The translations under genes were made by a program, and so were the position numbers. From Sphingorhabdus sp. Alg231-15 (GTDB lineage Bacteria > Pseudomonadota > Alphaproteobacteria > Sphingomonadales > Sphingomonadaceae), in NCBI RefSeq assembly GCF_900149705.1, contig NZ_LT703001.1, forward strand, positions 1,426,001-1,490,000: a DNA stretch of 64,000 nucleotides, in the 5' to 3' direction. Within the stretch, counting starts at the first letter, position 1, and the number at the start of each line of letters is the position of its first letter. Shown here one piece after another: positions 16,999 to 24,865 of the stretch. The notes beneath the pieces are model-generated. The model did not search any database. It saw only the letters and a program-made list of their open reading frames with translations, and had not been told where the DNA came from.

Positions 16999-17952
16999 AT
17001 GGCATCCATGTCTTCTTCCCTTAGCTCCGATCCCGACCCCGCTATGATCAAAACCTGCTCCATCTGGCGGGCACTGGAGATATTGGGCGACACACCCATT
17101 TTGCTTATTCTGGAATCGATCTGGATGGGATCAACTCGGTTCACTCAGCTAAAACAACGCACCGGCATTCAAAAAGCGCTGCTCTCCAATCGGTTGAGCC
17201 GTCTGATTGACAACGGCATTTTGCGCAAAAAGGCTGAACCCGGATCGTCAAAACATCCCCAATATGGACTGACCGAAAAAGGGGTAGATCTTTTTCCAAC
17301 CGTTTTGACCTTATATGTCTGGGAACGCAAATGGGGCACGGCCGACATCCGGCGCAATCTCGAATTGCGTCATGAAAGCTGTGGTGCAATCCTCAATCCC
17401 GTGCCGGTCTGCGGTTCGTGCAAGCAAGCATTTGATTTGCGAGAAGTCTCTTTCGTCGAAGGACCCGGTATCGGTGTAATGCCGGCCGACTATAGCCGTC
17501 GGCGCAATCAGGTCAGCTTCCAATCCGATCAGCCGTCGCTGCTGCGCGGATCAGTGGAAATATTGGGCGACCGCTGGTCTGCGTTGATCATGCGAGCCGT
17601 GTTCACTGGCTTGAATCGCTTTGACGCCATCGCGGCCGATAGCGGTGCCGCGCCCGCGATTTTGTCAGACCGGTTAAAGGCTTTGGTAGAATCAGAGGTT
17701 TTGAAAGCCATCCCCTATCAGGAAAACCCTGTACGCAACGACTATGCTCTCACCAAAAAGGGCTTCGATTATTATTCCGTGATCATGATGTTGATGCTGT
17801 GGGGTGACAAATATTATGGCGCAGCGGAAGGTCCCCCGGTCCTGTTGACGCACACGACATGCGGCGCACGGCTCGTCCCGGAAATCGCCTGTAGCCACTG
17901 CGAGGAAATTGCATATCCGCAATCAGTGGCCATCGTCGGACTGAATAACTGA
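16999..17952 (+). CDS. Tandem HxlR-type winged-helix regulator with two Cys/His motifs
   Basis: A 317-residue protein made of two HxlR winged-helix domains in tandem (about residues 17-115 and 178-265). The repeats are plain: ALEILGDTPILLILESIW versus SVEILGDRWSALIMRAVF, each followed by the TQLKQRTGI/DAIAADSGA and LSNRLSRLI/LSDRLKALV elements. After each domain comes the same metal-site-like pattern, H-x2-C-G-x8-C-x2-C, at H125/C128/C138/C141 and at H275/C278/C288/C291. HxlR proteins normally are about 110-150 residues and act as dimers; this one is probably a built-in dimer that may bind zinc or sense redox state. It lies between the divergent monooxygenase and the downstream oxygenase-thiolase genes. 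Confidence 0.87.
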   Translation: MASMSSSLSSDPDPAMIKTCSIWRALEILGDTPILLILESIWMGSTRFTQLKQRTGIQKALLSNRLSRLIDNGILRKKAEPGSSKHPQYGLTEKGVDLFPTVLTLYVWERKWGTADIRRNLELRHESCGAILNPVPVCGSCKQAFDLREVSFVEGPGIGVMPADYSRRRNQVSFQSDQPSLLRGSVEILGDRWSALIMRAVFTGLNRFDAIAADSGAAPAILSDRLKALVESEVLKAIPYQENPVRNDYALTKKGFDYYSVIMMLMLWGDKYYGAAEGPPVLLTHTTCGARLVPEIACSHCEEIAYPQSVAIVGLNN

Positions 17953-18035
17953 TTTAACAAACAAGCGGTTAGCACGATGATCCGTGATCGGGTCCGTTTC
18001 CGCTTGACCCGGGAAACGCAATACCGGATAGCTTA

Positions 18036-19532
18036 GTGACTTCTATAACCATACCAAATACGGAGTCACTGGCCTTGCCTCAACTCGTAAACCGCGTGAA
18101 AGCAACCCTTTCCCCCAATGACCACCCCTATCTCAATGGGGCCTGGACCCCCAATTTCGATGAATATGATGCCGACGACCTGACGGTGATCGGTGAAATC
18201 CCCGCCGATATTGATGGGGTCTATATTCGCAATACCGAAAATCCTGTGCATGATGCAATCGGCCGCTATCACCCCTTTGACGGCGACGGCATGCTGCATA
18301 TGATGCGCCTGTCGGGTGGCAAGGCGGATTATAAAAACCGCTTTGTTCGCACTCGCGCTTTCGAAGCGGAGGAAGAGGCAGGCCGGTCCCTGTGGATAGG
18401 CTGTATGGGCAATCCGAAGAAATCGGAGCGCAGCGGCTGGGGGGCGCATGGCCATATCAAGGACAGCTCGTCAACCGATGTGGTTGTCCATGCCGGCAAT
18501 ATCCTCTCAACCTTCTGGCAATGCGGTGAAGGCTATCGGCTCGATCCCTGTTCGCTTGACACCTTGGGCGTTGAGGGCTGGGCACCGATTGACGGTATCT
18601 CAGCGCATCCGAAGCTTGATCCCGCGACCGGCGAGTTGCTGTTTTTCAACTATTCTACCCACGCTCCCTATATGCATTATGGTGTGGTTGGCGCTGACAA
18701 TAAATTGAAACACTATATTCCGGTCGATTTGCCTGCACCGCGCTTGCCGCATGATATGTGCTTTTCGAAAAACTATTCGATCCTCAATGATTTTCCAATG
18801 TTCTGGCCGCAAGCAATGCTGGATAACGGATTTTATATCCCGGTCTTCGACAAGACCATGAAATCCCGTTTCGCTGTGGTTCCGCGTTTCGGAAAGCCAG
18901 AGGATATCCAATGGTTTGAAGCCGACTCTACATATGTCCTGCATTTCATGAATGCATATGAAGATGGTGACGAACTGATCATGGACGGCTATTTTCAGGA
19001 AGATCCCCGACCCGATCCGCTACAGTCGATGCCTGGTGAATATCAAGCCATGGGCGCCAATCTCGATCTGCATTCGCTAAAAACCCATTTGCACCGCTGG
19101 CGGTTCAATCTCAGCACGGGAAAGACCGAAGAAGAGCGGTTATATGATGACGAGATTGTGGAATTCGGGACCATCAATCCCGCCTATGCCGGTAAAAAAC
19201 ATCGCTATGTCTACAGCGTGACCGGCGAGGATGGTTATTTCCTGTTCACCGGCATGATCAAACATGATCTGGAAACCGGCGCAACCCAACATTATGCCTT
19301 CGGCCCAGGCCGCTATGGTTCAGAGGCCCCTTTCATTGCGCGCAAAAATGCGACATCAGAGGATGATGGCTATCTGATCAGCTTCATCACCGATATGAAT
19401 CTCGATCGTTCAGAATGTGTGATATTGGATGCCAAGAATATTGAGGCGGGCCCGGTTTGTCAGATCATCTTGCCCCATCGTATTTGCAGCGGCACCCATG
19501 CGGTTTGGGCGGATGCTGATGAACTGAAATAG
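18036..19532 (+). CDS. Carotenoid oxygenase family protein (lignostilbene dioxygenase-like)
   Basis: A 498-residue RPE65/carotenoid cleavage family enzyme, full length. The four iron-ligating histidines can be placed in GISAHPKLD, LPHDMCFS, the LHSLKTHLHRW segment, and SGTHAVWA near the C-terminus; the conserved N-terminal HPFDGDGMLHMM is present. The family uses non-haem Fe(II) to split C=C double bonds of carotenoids or stilbenes. A sphingomonad context with a thiolase and aromatic hydroxylase favours an aromatic or stilbene-like substrate, but that is inference. GTG 18036 begins the frame; the ribosome site is weak. Confidence 0.88.
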   Translation: MTSITIPNTESLALPQLVNRVKATLSPNDHPYLNGAWTPNFDEYDADDLTVIGEIPADIDGVYIRNTENPVHDAIGRYHPFDGDGMLHMMRLSGGKADYKNRFVRTRAFEAEEEAGRSLWIGCMGNPKKSERSGWGAHGHIKDSSSTDVVVHAGNILSTFWQCGEGYRLDPCSLDTLGVEGWAPIDGISAHPKLDPATGELLFFNYSTHAPYMHYGVVGADNKLKHYIPVDLPAPRLPHDMCFSKNYSILNDFPMFWPQAMLDNGFYIPVFDKTMKSRFAVVPRFGKPEDIQWFEADSTYVLHFMNAYEDGDELIMDGYFQEDPRPDPLQSMPGEYQAMGANLDLHSLKTHLHRWRFNLSTGKTEEERLYDDEIVEFGTINPAYAGKKHRYVYSVTGEDGYFLFTGMIKHDLETGATQHYAFGPGRYGSEAPFIARKNATSEDDGYLISFITDMNLDRSECVILDAKNIEAGPVCQIILPHRICSGTHAVWADADELK

Positions 19533-19543
19533 AGGAGACAGGC

Positions 19544-20773
19544 GTGTCACAGAATATCTATATATTGGGTGGTCATCAGACAGATTTTGCCCAAAACTGG
19601 ACGCGCGAGGACAAATCTCTCTTTGATCTCTTTGCCACCACGGTCCTTACCGCGCTGGAAAAAACCGGATTGGATCCGAAAGATATCGAAGTCGGTCATG
19701 TCGGCAATTTTGTCGCGGAACTGTTTACCGGCCAAGGCATGCTCGGCGGCTTTTTCGGCCATGTGCACAAAGATTTTTCCGGCATGCCGGCCTCACGCCA
19801 CGAAGGTGCATGCGCCTCTGGATCACTGGCGATATTGGGCGCGATGACCGATATCGAGAGCGGTCGCTATGATCTCGCCTGCGTCGCCGGAGTCGAGTTG
19901 ATGCGTAATGTCCCCGGGGGTCAGGCCGCCGATAATCTCGGCGCGGCTATATTTGTCGGCGAAGAAGGACAGGATGCCAAATTTATCTGGCCTGCCATGT
20001 TCTCCGATCTCGCCGAAGAATATGATCGCCGCTATGGGCTGCGCCACGAGCATCTGATGGAGATATCCAAAACCAATTTCGACAATGCCCGGCGCAATCC
20101 CAATGCCCAAAGCCGCAACTGGCAGTTCGAGGACAAGAGTTTTACCGCCGACGATGACTATAACCCGGTGATCGAAGGATGGATGCGGCGACAGGATTGC
20201 GGCCAAGTTTCCGATGGGGCAGCGGTCGTCTTTCTGGCGTCTGAGGCGCGTGCAAAGCAATATGCCGACACCCATGGCGTACCGCTTGAAAGTCTTGCCC
20301 AGATCAAGGGATGGGGCCACACAACCGCGCCCATGCTCATGCAGACGAAATTGGTTGATAGCGCCAATGATGACTATGTCCTGCCATGGACACGTAAGGC
20401 AATCACCGACGCCTATCGCCGCGCCGGAATTGCCGGTCCCGGACAGCTTGATGCGATCGAGACCCACGACTGTTTCTCGGTCACCGAATATATGGCGATC
20501 GAGCATTTCGGCATCACCGCACCGGGCGAGGCATGGAAGGCGATCGAGCAAGGGGTTATCGCATTTGACGGCAGCCTTCCGGTTAATCCGTCAGGCGGTC
20601 TGATCGGCATGGGGCATCCTGTGGGTGCGACCGGCGTCCGCATGATTCTCGACGCGACGAAGCAAGTGACTGGAAATGCAGGCGATTACCAAGTAGAAGG
20701 GGCCAATATGGTCGGAACCTTCAACGTGGGAGGCTCTGGCACAACCAATTGCGCATTCGTCGTGGGAGCATAG
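19544..20773 (+). CDS. Thiolase / acetyl-CoA acetyltransferase (SCPx-like)
   Basis: A 409-residue thiolase-fold protein. The nucleophile cysteine is in HEGACASGSLAI, and the C-terminal NPSGGLIGMGHPVGATGVRM gives the second active-site region; ETHDCFSVTEY resembles the sterol-carrier-protein thiolase branch. It would cleave or form beta-ketoacyl-CoA. GTG start, well supported by AGGAG 8-9 bases ahead. It follows the carotenoid oxygenase gene by 11 bases, so the two are co-transcribed. Confidence 0.9.
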   Translation: MSQNIYILGGHQTDFAQNWTREDKSLFDLFATTVLTALEKTGLDPKDIEVGHVGNFVAELFTGQGMLGGFFGHVHKDFSGMPASRHEGACASGSLAILGAMTDIESGRYDLACVAGVELMRNVPGGQAADNLGAAIFVGEEGQDAKFIWPAMFSDLAEEYDRRYGLRHEHLMEISKTNFDNARRNPNAQSRNWQFEDKSFTADDDYNPVIEGWMRRQDCGQVSDGAAVVFLASEARAKQYADTHGVPLESLAQIKGWGHTTAPMLMQTKLVDSANDDYVLPWTRKAITDAYRRAGIAGPGQLDAIETHDCFSVTEYMAIEHFGITAPGEAWKAIEQGVIAFDGSLPVNPSGGLIGMGHPVGATGVRMILDATKQVTGNAGDYQVEGANMVGTFNVGGSGTTNCAFVVGA

Positions 20774-20775
20774 CC

Positions 20776-21642
20776 TTGAGCCTGAAATTGTTTATCGCCC
20801 TAGTTGTTACCATCCTTATCGGTGGGCTGGTCTCGCTGGCTGGCAGTCAGGGCGGAGCAACGGCCGGTTCAATCCCCGTGTTTCTGATTTGCGGACTATT
20901 GGCGTTTGGGATCAACTGGCTGGCATTCATTCCTGCCAACGCAGCAAAGACAGAAAAATATTACGACCTGACCGGTTCTTTCACCTATTTGTCCCTGATG
21001 ATCATCGCTGGCGTGCTTTCCGCGCCTCTTGATGCCCGTTCAATGATCATTGCCTTGATGGTGATTGTCTGGGCCCTGCGACTGGGTTCATTCCTGTTCC
21101 TGCGTATTCGCGACGATGGCGGTGATCAGCGGTTTGATGAAATAAAAAAATCCCCCGCGCGCTTCTTTCTGACCTGGAGCATGCAAGCGATATGGGTGCT
21201 GCTGACGGCGGCGAGTGCGCTGGTTATCATTACCAACAGCACCCGTCTGCCCCTCGATATATTTGCTTTTGTCGGTATCGGATTATGGATAGCCGGCTTT
21301 GCAATCGAGGTTGTGTCTGACCGACAGAAGCGCGAGTTTCGAAAGGTACCGGAGAATAAGGGACGGTATATTTCCACCGGCCTATGGGCATGGTCGCGCC
21401 ATCCGAACTATTTCGGCGAGATATTATTGTGGACCGGTGTGACCGTCGCATCCCTGCCGGTGCTCAGCGGCTGGCAGTGGGTGACAATTATCTCCCCGAT
21501 ATTTGTTGCATTCCTGATCATCCGGATCAGCGGCGTGCCGAAACTGGAAGCGCACGCCAAGAAAAAATGGGGCGATGAAAAAGGATATCAGGACTATGTC
21601 TCGTCGGTGCCTCTGGTAATCCCGCGACCGCCAAAAGGCTGA
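20776..21642 (+). CDS. DUF1295 membrane protein (steroid reductase / isoprenylcysteine methyltransferase-like)
   Basis: About 288 residues with six or seven hydrophobic segments and the DUF1295 hallmarks GRYISTGLWAWSRHPNYFGE near residue 200 and WGDEKGYQDYVSSVP at the C-terminus. The family is related to 5-alpha-steroid reductases and ICMT enzymes; the actual reaction is unknown. The frame is open back to 20749 inside the thiolase, but TTG 20776 lies 2 bases after the thiolase stop with GGGAG properly spaced, so it is preferred. Third gene of the oxygenase-thiolase operon. Confidence 0.82.
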   Translation: MSLKLFIALVVTILIGGLVSLAGSQGGATAGSIPVFLICGLLAFGINWLAFIPANAAKTEKYYDLTGSFTYLSLMIIAGVLSAPLDARSMIIALMVIVWALRLGSFLFLRIRDDGGDQRFDEIKKSPARFFLTWSMQAIWVLLTAASALVIITNSTRLPLDIFAFVGIGLWIAGFAIEVVSDRQKREFRKVPENKGRYISTGLWAWSRHPNYFGEILLWTGVTVASLPVLSGWQWVTIISPIFVAFLIIRISGVPKLEAHAKKKWGDEKGYQDYVSSVPLVIPRPPKG

Positions 21643-21673
21643 CATTTAAGGGATGGCAGTGATCGGATGCGAG

Positions 21674-21931
21674 TTAAAACTGCATCGCGCGCACTTCCCC
21701 GCCCATGAGCTCCAGAAAACCGGCCCTGACCGCACAAGCAACCATGTGGGTCCGGTTTTTCGCGCGCAGCTTCAATCTGATATTCTCAATATGCCGGTCG
21801 ACCGTTCGCGGTGATATTTCCACCTGACGGGCGACTTCCTTGGCGGATAGTCCGAGCGCCACATATTTGAGGATTTCCGCTTCCCGGCGCGTAAGTACCG
21901 GGTCGTTTCTTAGATTCAGTGCGTGGTGCAT
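21674..21931 (-). CDS. Small LuxR-type helix-turn-helix protein
   Basis: An 85-residue protein consisting almost only of a LuxR/GerE DNA-binding domain: LTRREAEILKYVALGLSAKEVARQVEISPRTVDRHIENI is the full four-helix pattern. There is no receiver or ligand domain, so it may act constitutively, through a partner, or by level. It sits convergent to the DUF1295 operon and downstream of the UrcA-like gene on the same strand. Confidence 0.8.
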   Translation of the reverse strand: MHHALNLRNDPVLTRREAEILKYVALGLSAKEVARQVEISPRTVDRHIENIRLKLRAKNRTHMVACAVRAGFLELMGGEVRAMQF

Positions 21932-22091
21932 GATGAGGATTGCCTTTTCGAAAATTCTGCGCGGTCTAGCGACAGAAGGGGGTTAGGTTTGAAAAAAGGG
22001 GGCCACACCTGGGTGCAGCCCCAGTTGGCAGGAAAAAGCAGCAGAGCTGTTTCATCCCGCATCGGGTCGTCAGGGTCGTGAAAGATTAAAT

Positions 22092-22466
22092 TCAGTTATT
22101 TCGCCGTGCATCCACAGCCGATGTCAGAAGTCTTTGCTCAAGATTCTGCAAGGTCTTTGCTCTGGTTTCATCAACACAATCGTTGATATCGCGCCGTAAA
22201 ATATCGGCGGCGATTCCGGGCACTGCACAGACGTTTTTCGCTGCCCGGCTGACTCTGTGGTGCAGCTTGGCAACATCTTTCTGGCGGGACAGATCAAGAT
22301 CATGATGGCGGACAAACTCGCTATTATAGATCGCGTCTTTTGCGGATGCAGTTGATGGCATGATAGCCAAAGCAACAGCGCCTAAAATCATGGTTCCGAG
22401 GAAGGTAAAACCGATGGTCATATCTGACCTTCGTCGTCGCTTTACCATGCTGTTTGGAGGTGTCAT
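22092..22466 (-). CDS. UrcA-like exported protein
   Basis: Up to 124 residues with an N-terminal membrane or signal segment (FTFLGTMILGAVALAIMPSTASA). The mature part has the UrcA layout: VRHHDLDLSRQKDVAKLHHR followed by VSRAAKNVC and a later cysteine in NDCVDETRAK, probably disulfide-bonded. UrcA proteins are small periplasmic proteins of alphaproteobacteria with no settled function. The start may be 22466, 22448 or 22421; the last gives the most compact signal peptide. Roughly 160 bases without a gene separate it from the mini-LuxR. Confidence 0.68.
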   Translation of the reverse strand: MTPPNSMVKRRRRSDMTIGFTFLGTMILGAVALAIMPSTASAKDAIYNSEFVRHHDLDLSRQKDVAKLHHRVSRAAKNVCAVPGIAADILRRDINDCVDETRAKTLQNLEQRLLTSAVDARRNN

Positions 22467-22667
22467 TATAGATTCTTTCTATTCATTAGGGGGTTGATAC
22501 GGCTTTCGAGAAGCGGCACCTCTCTGATGTGCTTGCGTGTCACGCAGCATGTTCATCGGCATGTCATTTCCGTTGTTTTTTCCTTCGGCGGCATTAAATT
22601 GTTGGTCGGTCACAGGGGTGGCCACGGCCATCAACTACCAGTGAATAGAAAATGACTCGCGGGGCGT

Positions 22668-24074
22668 GTGAGTAGAATAGCTATGAGAAACTTGGAAATA
22701 GGCGTGCTTGGAGGCCTGTCTGTGCGCCACGCGGGAGACGCCGTTAAACTTCCCGCATCGCGCAAGGCCAGGGCGATGCTGGCCCTGCTCGTGCTGACGG
22801 GAAAACCCCAACATCGCGAAAGACTATGTGATCTGTTCTGGGATGGCCCCGATGATCCCCGTGGCGCACTGCGATCTGCTATCTGGAAACTGCGTCGATT
22901 GCTCAATGAACCAGAGGCCGAGCGGATCGTGGCCGATCGGGAGTGGGTTCAGTTTGACCCTGTTGCAGCGACCGTCGACTATACAAACTTAGCGGAACGC
23001 GCGCAGCGTGATGAGGCGTTGGCCGGTCAGGAATTTGCCGACGTGCGCGCGGTGCTTGACCAGCCCTTGCTGGCCGGGCTCGATTTACCGGATCATCCTG
23101 ACTATCAAGCCTGGCTCGCGGCAATGCGTGAAGATGCGGAAGCCTTGCGTACTCGTCTTCTCCCCGATCTGGGTGCGAGAGCAGGATCGCCGATCGATGA
23201 ACCGGGCCAGTTACATCTGGCGCGTCAAAAAATCGGCTTTGCCGATGCGGCGGACGGTACACGCATCGCGTGGGCACGCATTGGATCAGGGCCACCTTTG
23301 GTGAAGGCCGCCAATTGGTTGAACCATCTCGAACTGGATTGGGACAGTGAGGTCTGGTCACCCCTGTTTCAGGAACTGGCGCGAGATCATTGCCTCATTC
23401 GCTATGACGAGCGCGGCAATGGCATGTCTGATTGGGAGGTGCCGGACCTTGGGTTTGGAGCTTTTGTAACCGATCTGGAAGGCGTGGTCTCAGAAAGCGG
23501 TGTCGGAAAATTTCCGTTGCTTGGGATATCCCAAGGTGCAGCGGTTGCGATTGAATATGCCGCGCAAAACCCCGACCGTGTAAGCCACCTGATCTTATGG
23601 GGCGGCTATGCCGCCGGCTGGCGCGTCAGTGGTGATGATGGCTCAAAAGCGGAAAGAGAGGCATTGATCACGCTGGTTGCAAATGGCTGGGGCCGAGACG
23701 ATTCTAGCTATCGCAACCTGTTTTCGCGGGCTCTCATCCCCGGTGCAACAGAAGCGGAACGCGTTGCATTTGATGAATTTCAAAGGAAAACAGTATCACC
23801 CGCCAATGCGGCTCGGTTTCTGGAAACATTTGCGGACATCGATGTGCGCCACCGTCTCGCTTCGGTTAAATGCCCCACACTAGTGATGCATGCCAGAGGC
23901 GATCAACGCGTGCCGGTCTCTGAAGGCGCTGAAATTGCGAGCCGGATTAGCGGTGCTGAATTTGTGACATTACCGACCGACAATCATCTTCTCCTCGGAA
24001 GGGAACATAGCTCCGAGCTGTTTGTAGCCCATGTCCGACAATTTCTTTCGGATCACAATTCTGGTCAAAAATGA
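22668..24074 (+). CDS. SARP-like DNA-binding domain fused to alpha/beta hydrolase
   Basis: A 468-residue two-part protein. Residues about 5-165 match an OmpR/SARP-type winged helix plus a start of a bacterial transcriptional activation region: LGGLSVRHAGDAVKLPASRKARAMLALL, then ERLCDLFWDGPDDPRGALRSAIWKLRRLL. Residues about 188-465 are an alpha/beta hydrolase with nucleophile elbow GISQG (Ser288), the acid in HARGDQRVPV and a His in TDNHLLLGREH, so the triad seems complete. A DNA-binding hydrolase may sense its own substrate or product. GTG 22668 or ATG 22683 are possible starts. Divergent from the UrcA-like gene. Confidence 0.85.
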   Translation: MSRIAMRNLEIGVLGGLSVRHAGDAVKLPASRKARAMLALLVLTGKPQHRERLCDLFWDGPDDPRGALRSAIWKLRRLLNEPEAERIVADREWVQFDPVAATVDYTNLAERAQRDEALAGQEFADVRAVLDQPLLAGLDLPDHPDYQAWLAAMREDAEALRTRLLPDLGARAGSPIDEPGQLHLARQKIGFADAADGTRIAWARIGSGPPLVKAANWLNHLELDWDSEVWSPLFQELARDHCLIRYDERGNGMSDWEVPDLGFGAFVTDLEGVVSESGVGKFPLLGISQGAAVAIEYAAQNPDRVSHLILWGGYAAGWRVSGDDGSKAEREALITLVANGWGRDDSSYRNLFSRALIPGATEAERVAFDEFQRKTVSPANAARFLETFADIDVRHRLASVKCPTLVMHARGDQRVPVSEGAEIASRISGAEFVTLPTDNHLLLGREHSSELFVAHVRQFLSDHNSGQK

Positions 24075-24112
24075 AGGCGGCTAGCAGCAAAACAGAAAAG
24101 CCACCATTCTGC

Positions 24113-24775
24113 CTAGTCCTTGGGTGATGCGATACCAGTGGTCAAAATTTCGTTTGCGATCTCAGCCACTTCGGAAGCGGATTTCTCTTCGGTCCAGATA
24201 CCGTAGCGCAGGCCCAGGAAAACATTCATGCCCATTATGGCCCAGGCATGGGCTTCCTCCAGATCATCGCGCAAATCGCCCGCGTCGCTACCCTCTTGCA
24301 ACCGTTCAAATATCCGTGCCGCCGTCGCTTCATAATGTGACCGATAGCTATCCGGATCAACAAATTCGGCCTCATCAATGATGCGATAGATTTCCTTATG
24401 GTCGCGGGCAAAGGTCATGAAAGCCTGTAGCGCCAGTTTTTCGCGCTCCAACGCGCCCTGCCACTCGGTCATGGCACTGGCGGCATGGCTTTTGACGCGC
24501 GTACTCATGTCCTTCACGAGTGCGCTGAACAATTCGTCCTTCGAGTCAAAATAGGTGTAGAAACTTCCCAGAGCGGTCCCTGCCCTTTGGGTTATTCCAG
24601 TGATCGACGCTTCGTGAAAGCCTTTCTCACCAAATTCTATTGCGGCGGCATCCAGCAGTTTGCGCTTTGTTTTGAGACCGCGAGCGGTGCGCGGCTGCTT
24701 GTCTTTGGACTCAACATGATCGGAATATTCTGTGGCCATGAAGTCACGGCTAACGGCATTTTCCTTGATTGGCAA
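24113..24775 (-). CDS. TetR/AcrR family transcriptional regulator
   Basis: A 220-residue TetR protein with HTH LLDAAAIEFGEKGFHEASIT / TQRAGTALGSFYTYFDSKDEL and a C-terminal ligand domain. ATG 24739 (MATEYSD) is an alternative start. It is divergent from the TonB receptor gene with a strong palindrome 10 bases before its own start, so autoregulation and control of the TonB-hydrolase-MFS operon are likely. The ligand is probably the imported substrate or its hydrolysis product. Confidence 0.9.
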   Translation of the reverse strand: MPIKENAVSRDFMATEYSDHVESKDKQPRTARGLKTKRKLLDAAAIEFGEKGFHEASITGITQRAGTALGSFYTYFDSKDELFSALVKDMSTRVKSHAASAMTEWQGALEREKLALQAFMTFARDHKEIYRIIDEAEFVDPDSYRSHYEATAARIFERLQEGSDAGDLRDDLEEAHAWAIMGMNVFLGLRYGIWTEEKSASEVAEIANEILTTGIASPKD

Positions 24776-24784
24776 ATTTCGAAG

Positions 24785-24807
24785 TTGAAATATGGTTCAT
24801 GTTTCAA
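24785..24807. promoter_or_regulatory. Candidate TetR operator, 23-bp palindrome
   Basis: Arms TTGAAATATG and CATGTTTCAA are inverted copies with one mismatch in ten, separated by GTT. It lies between the divergent tetR (10 bases upstream of its start) and TonB receptor genes. Length and symmetry suit a TetR dimer pair; direct proof is lacking. Confidence 0.6.
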
Positions 24808-24865
24808 TAATGGAGAATCAACGATCTGGAATCGCCAGACTTAAAATAACAGGAGAAGGGTTCTC

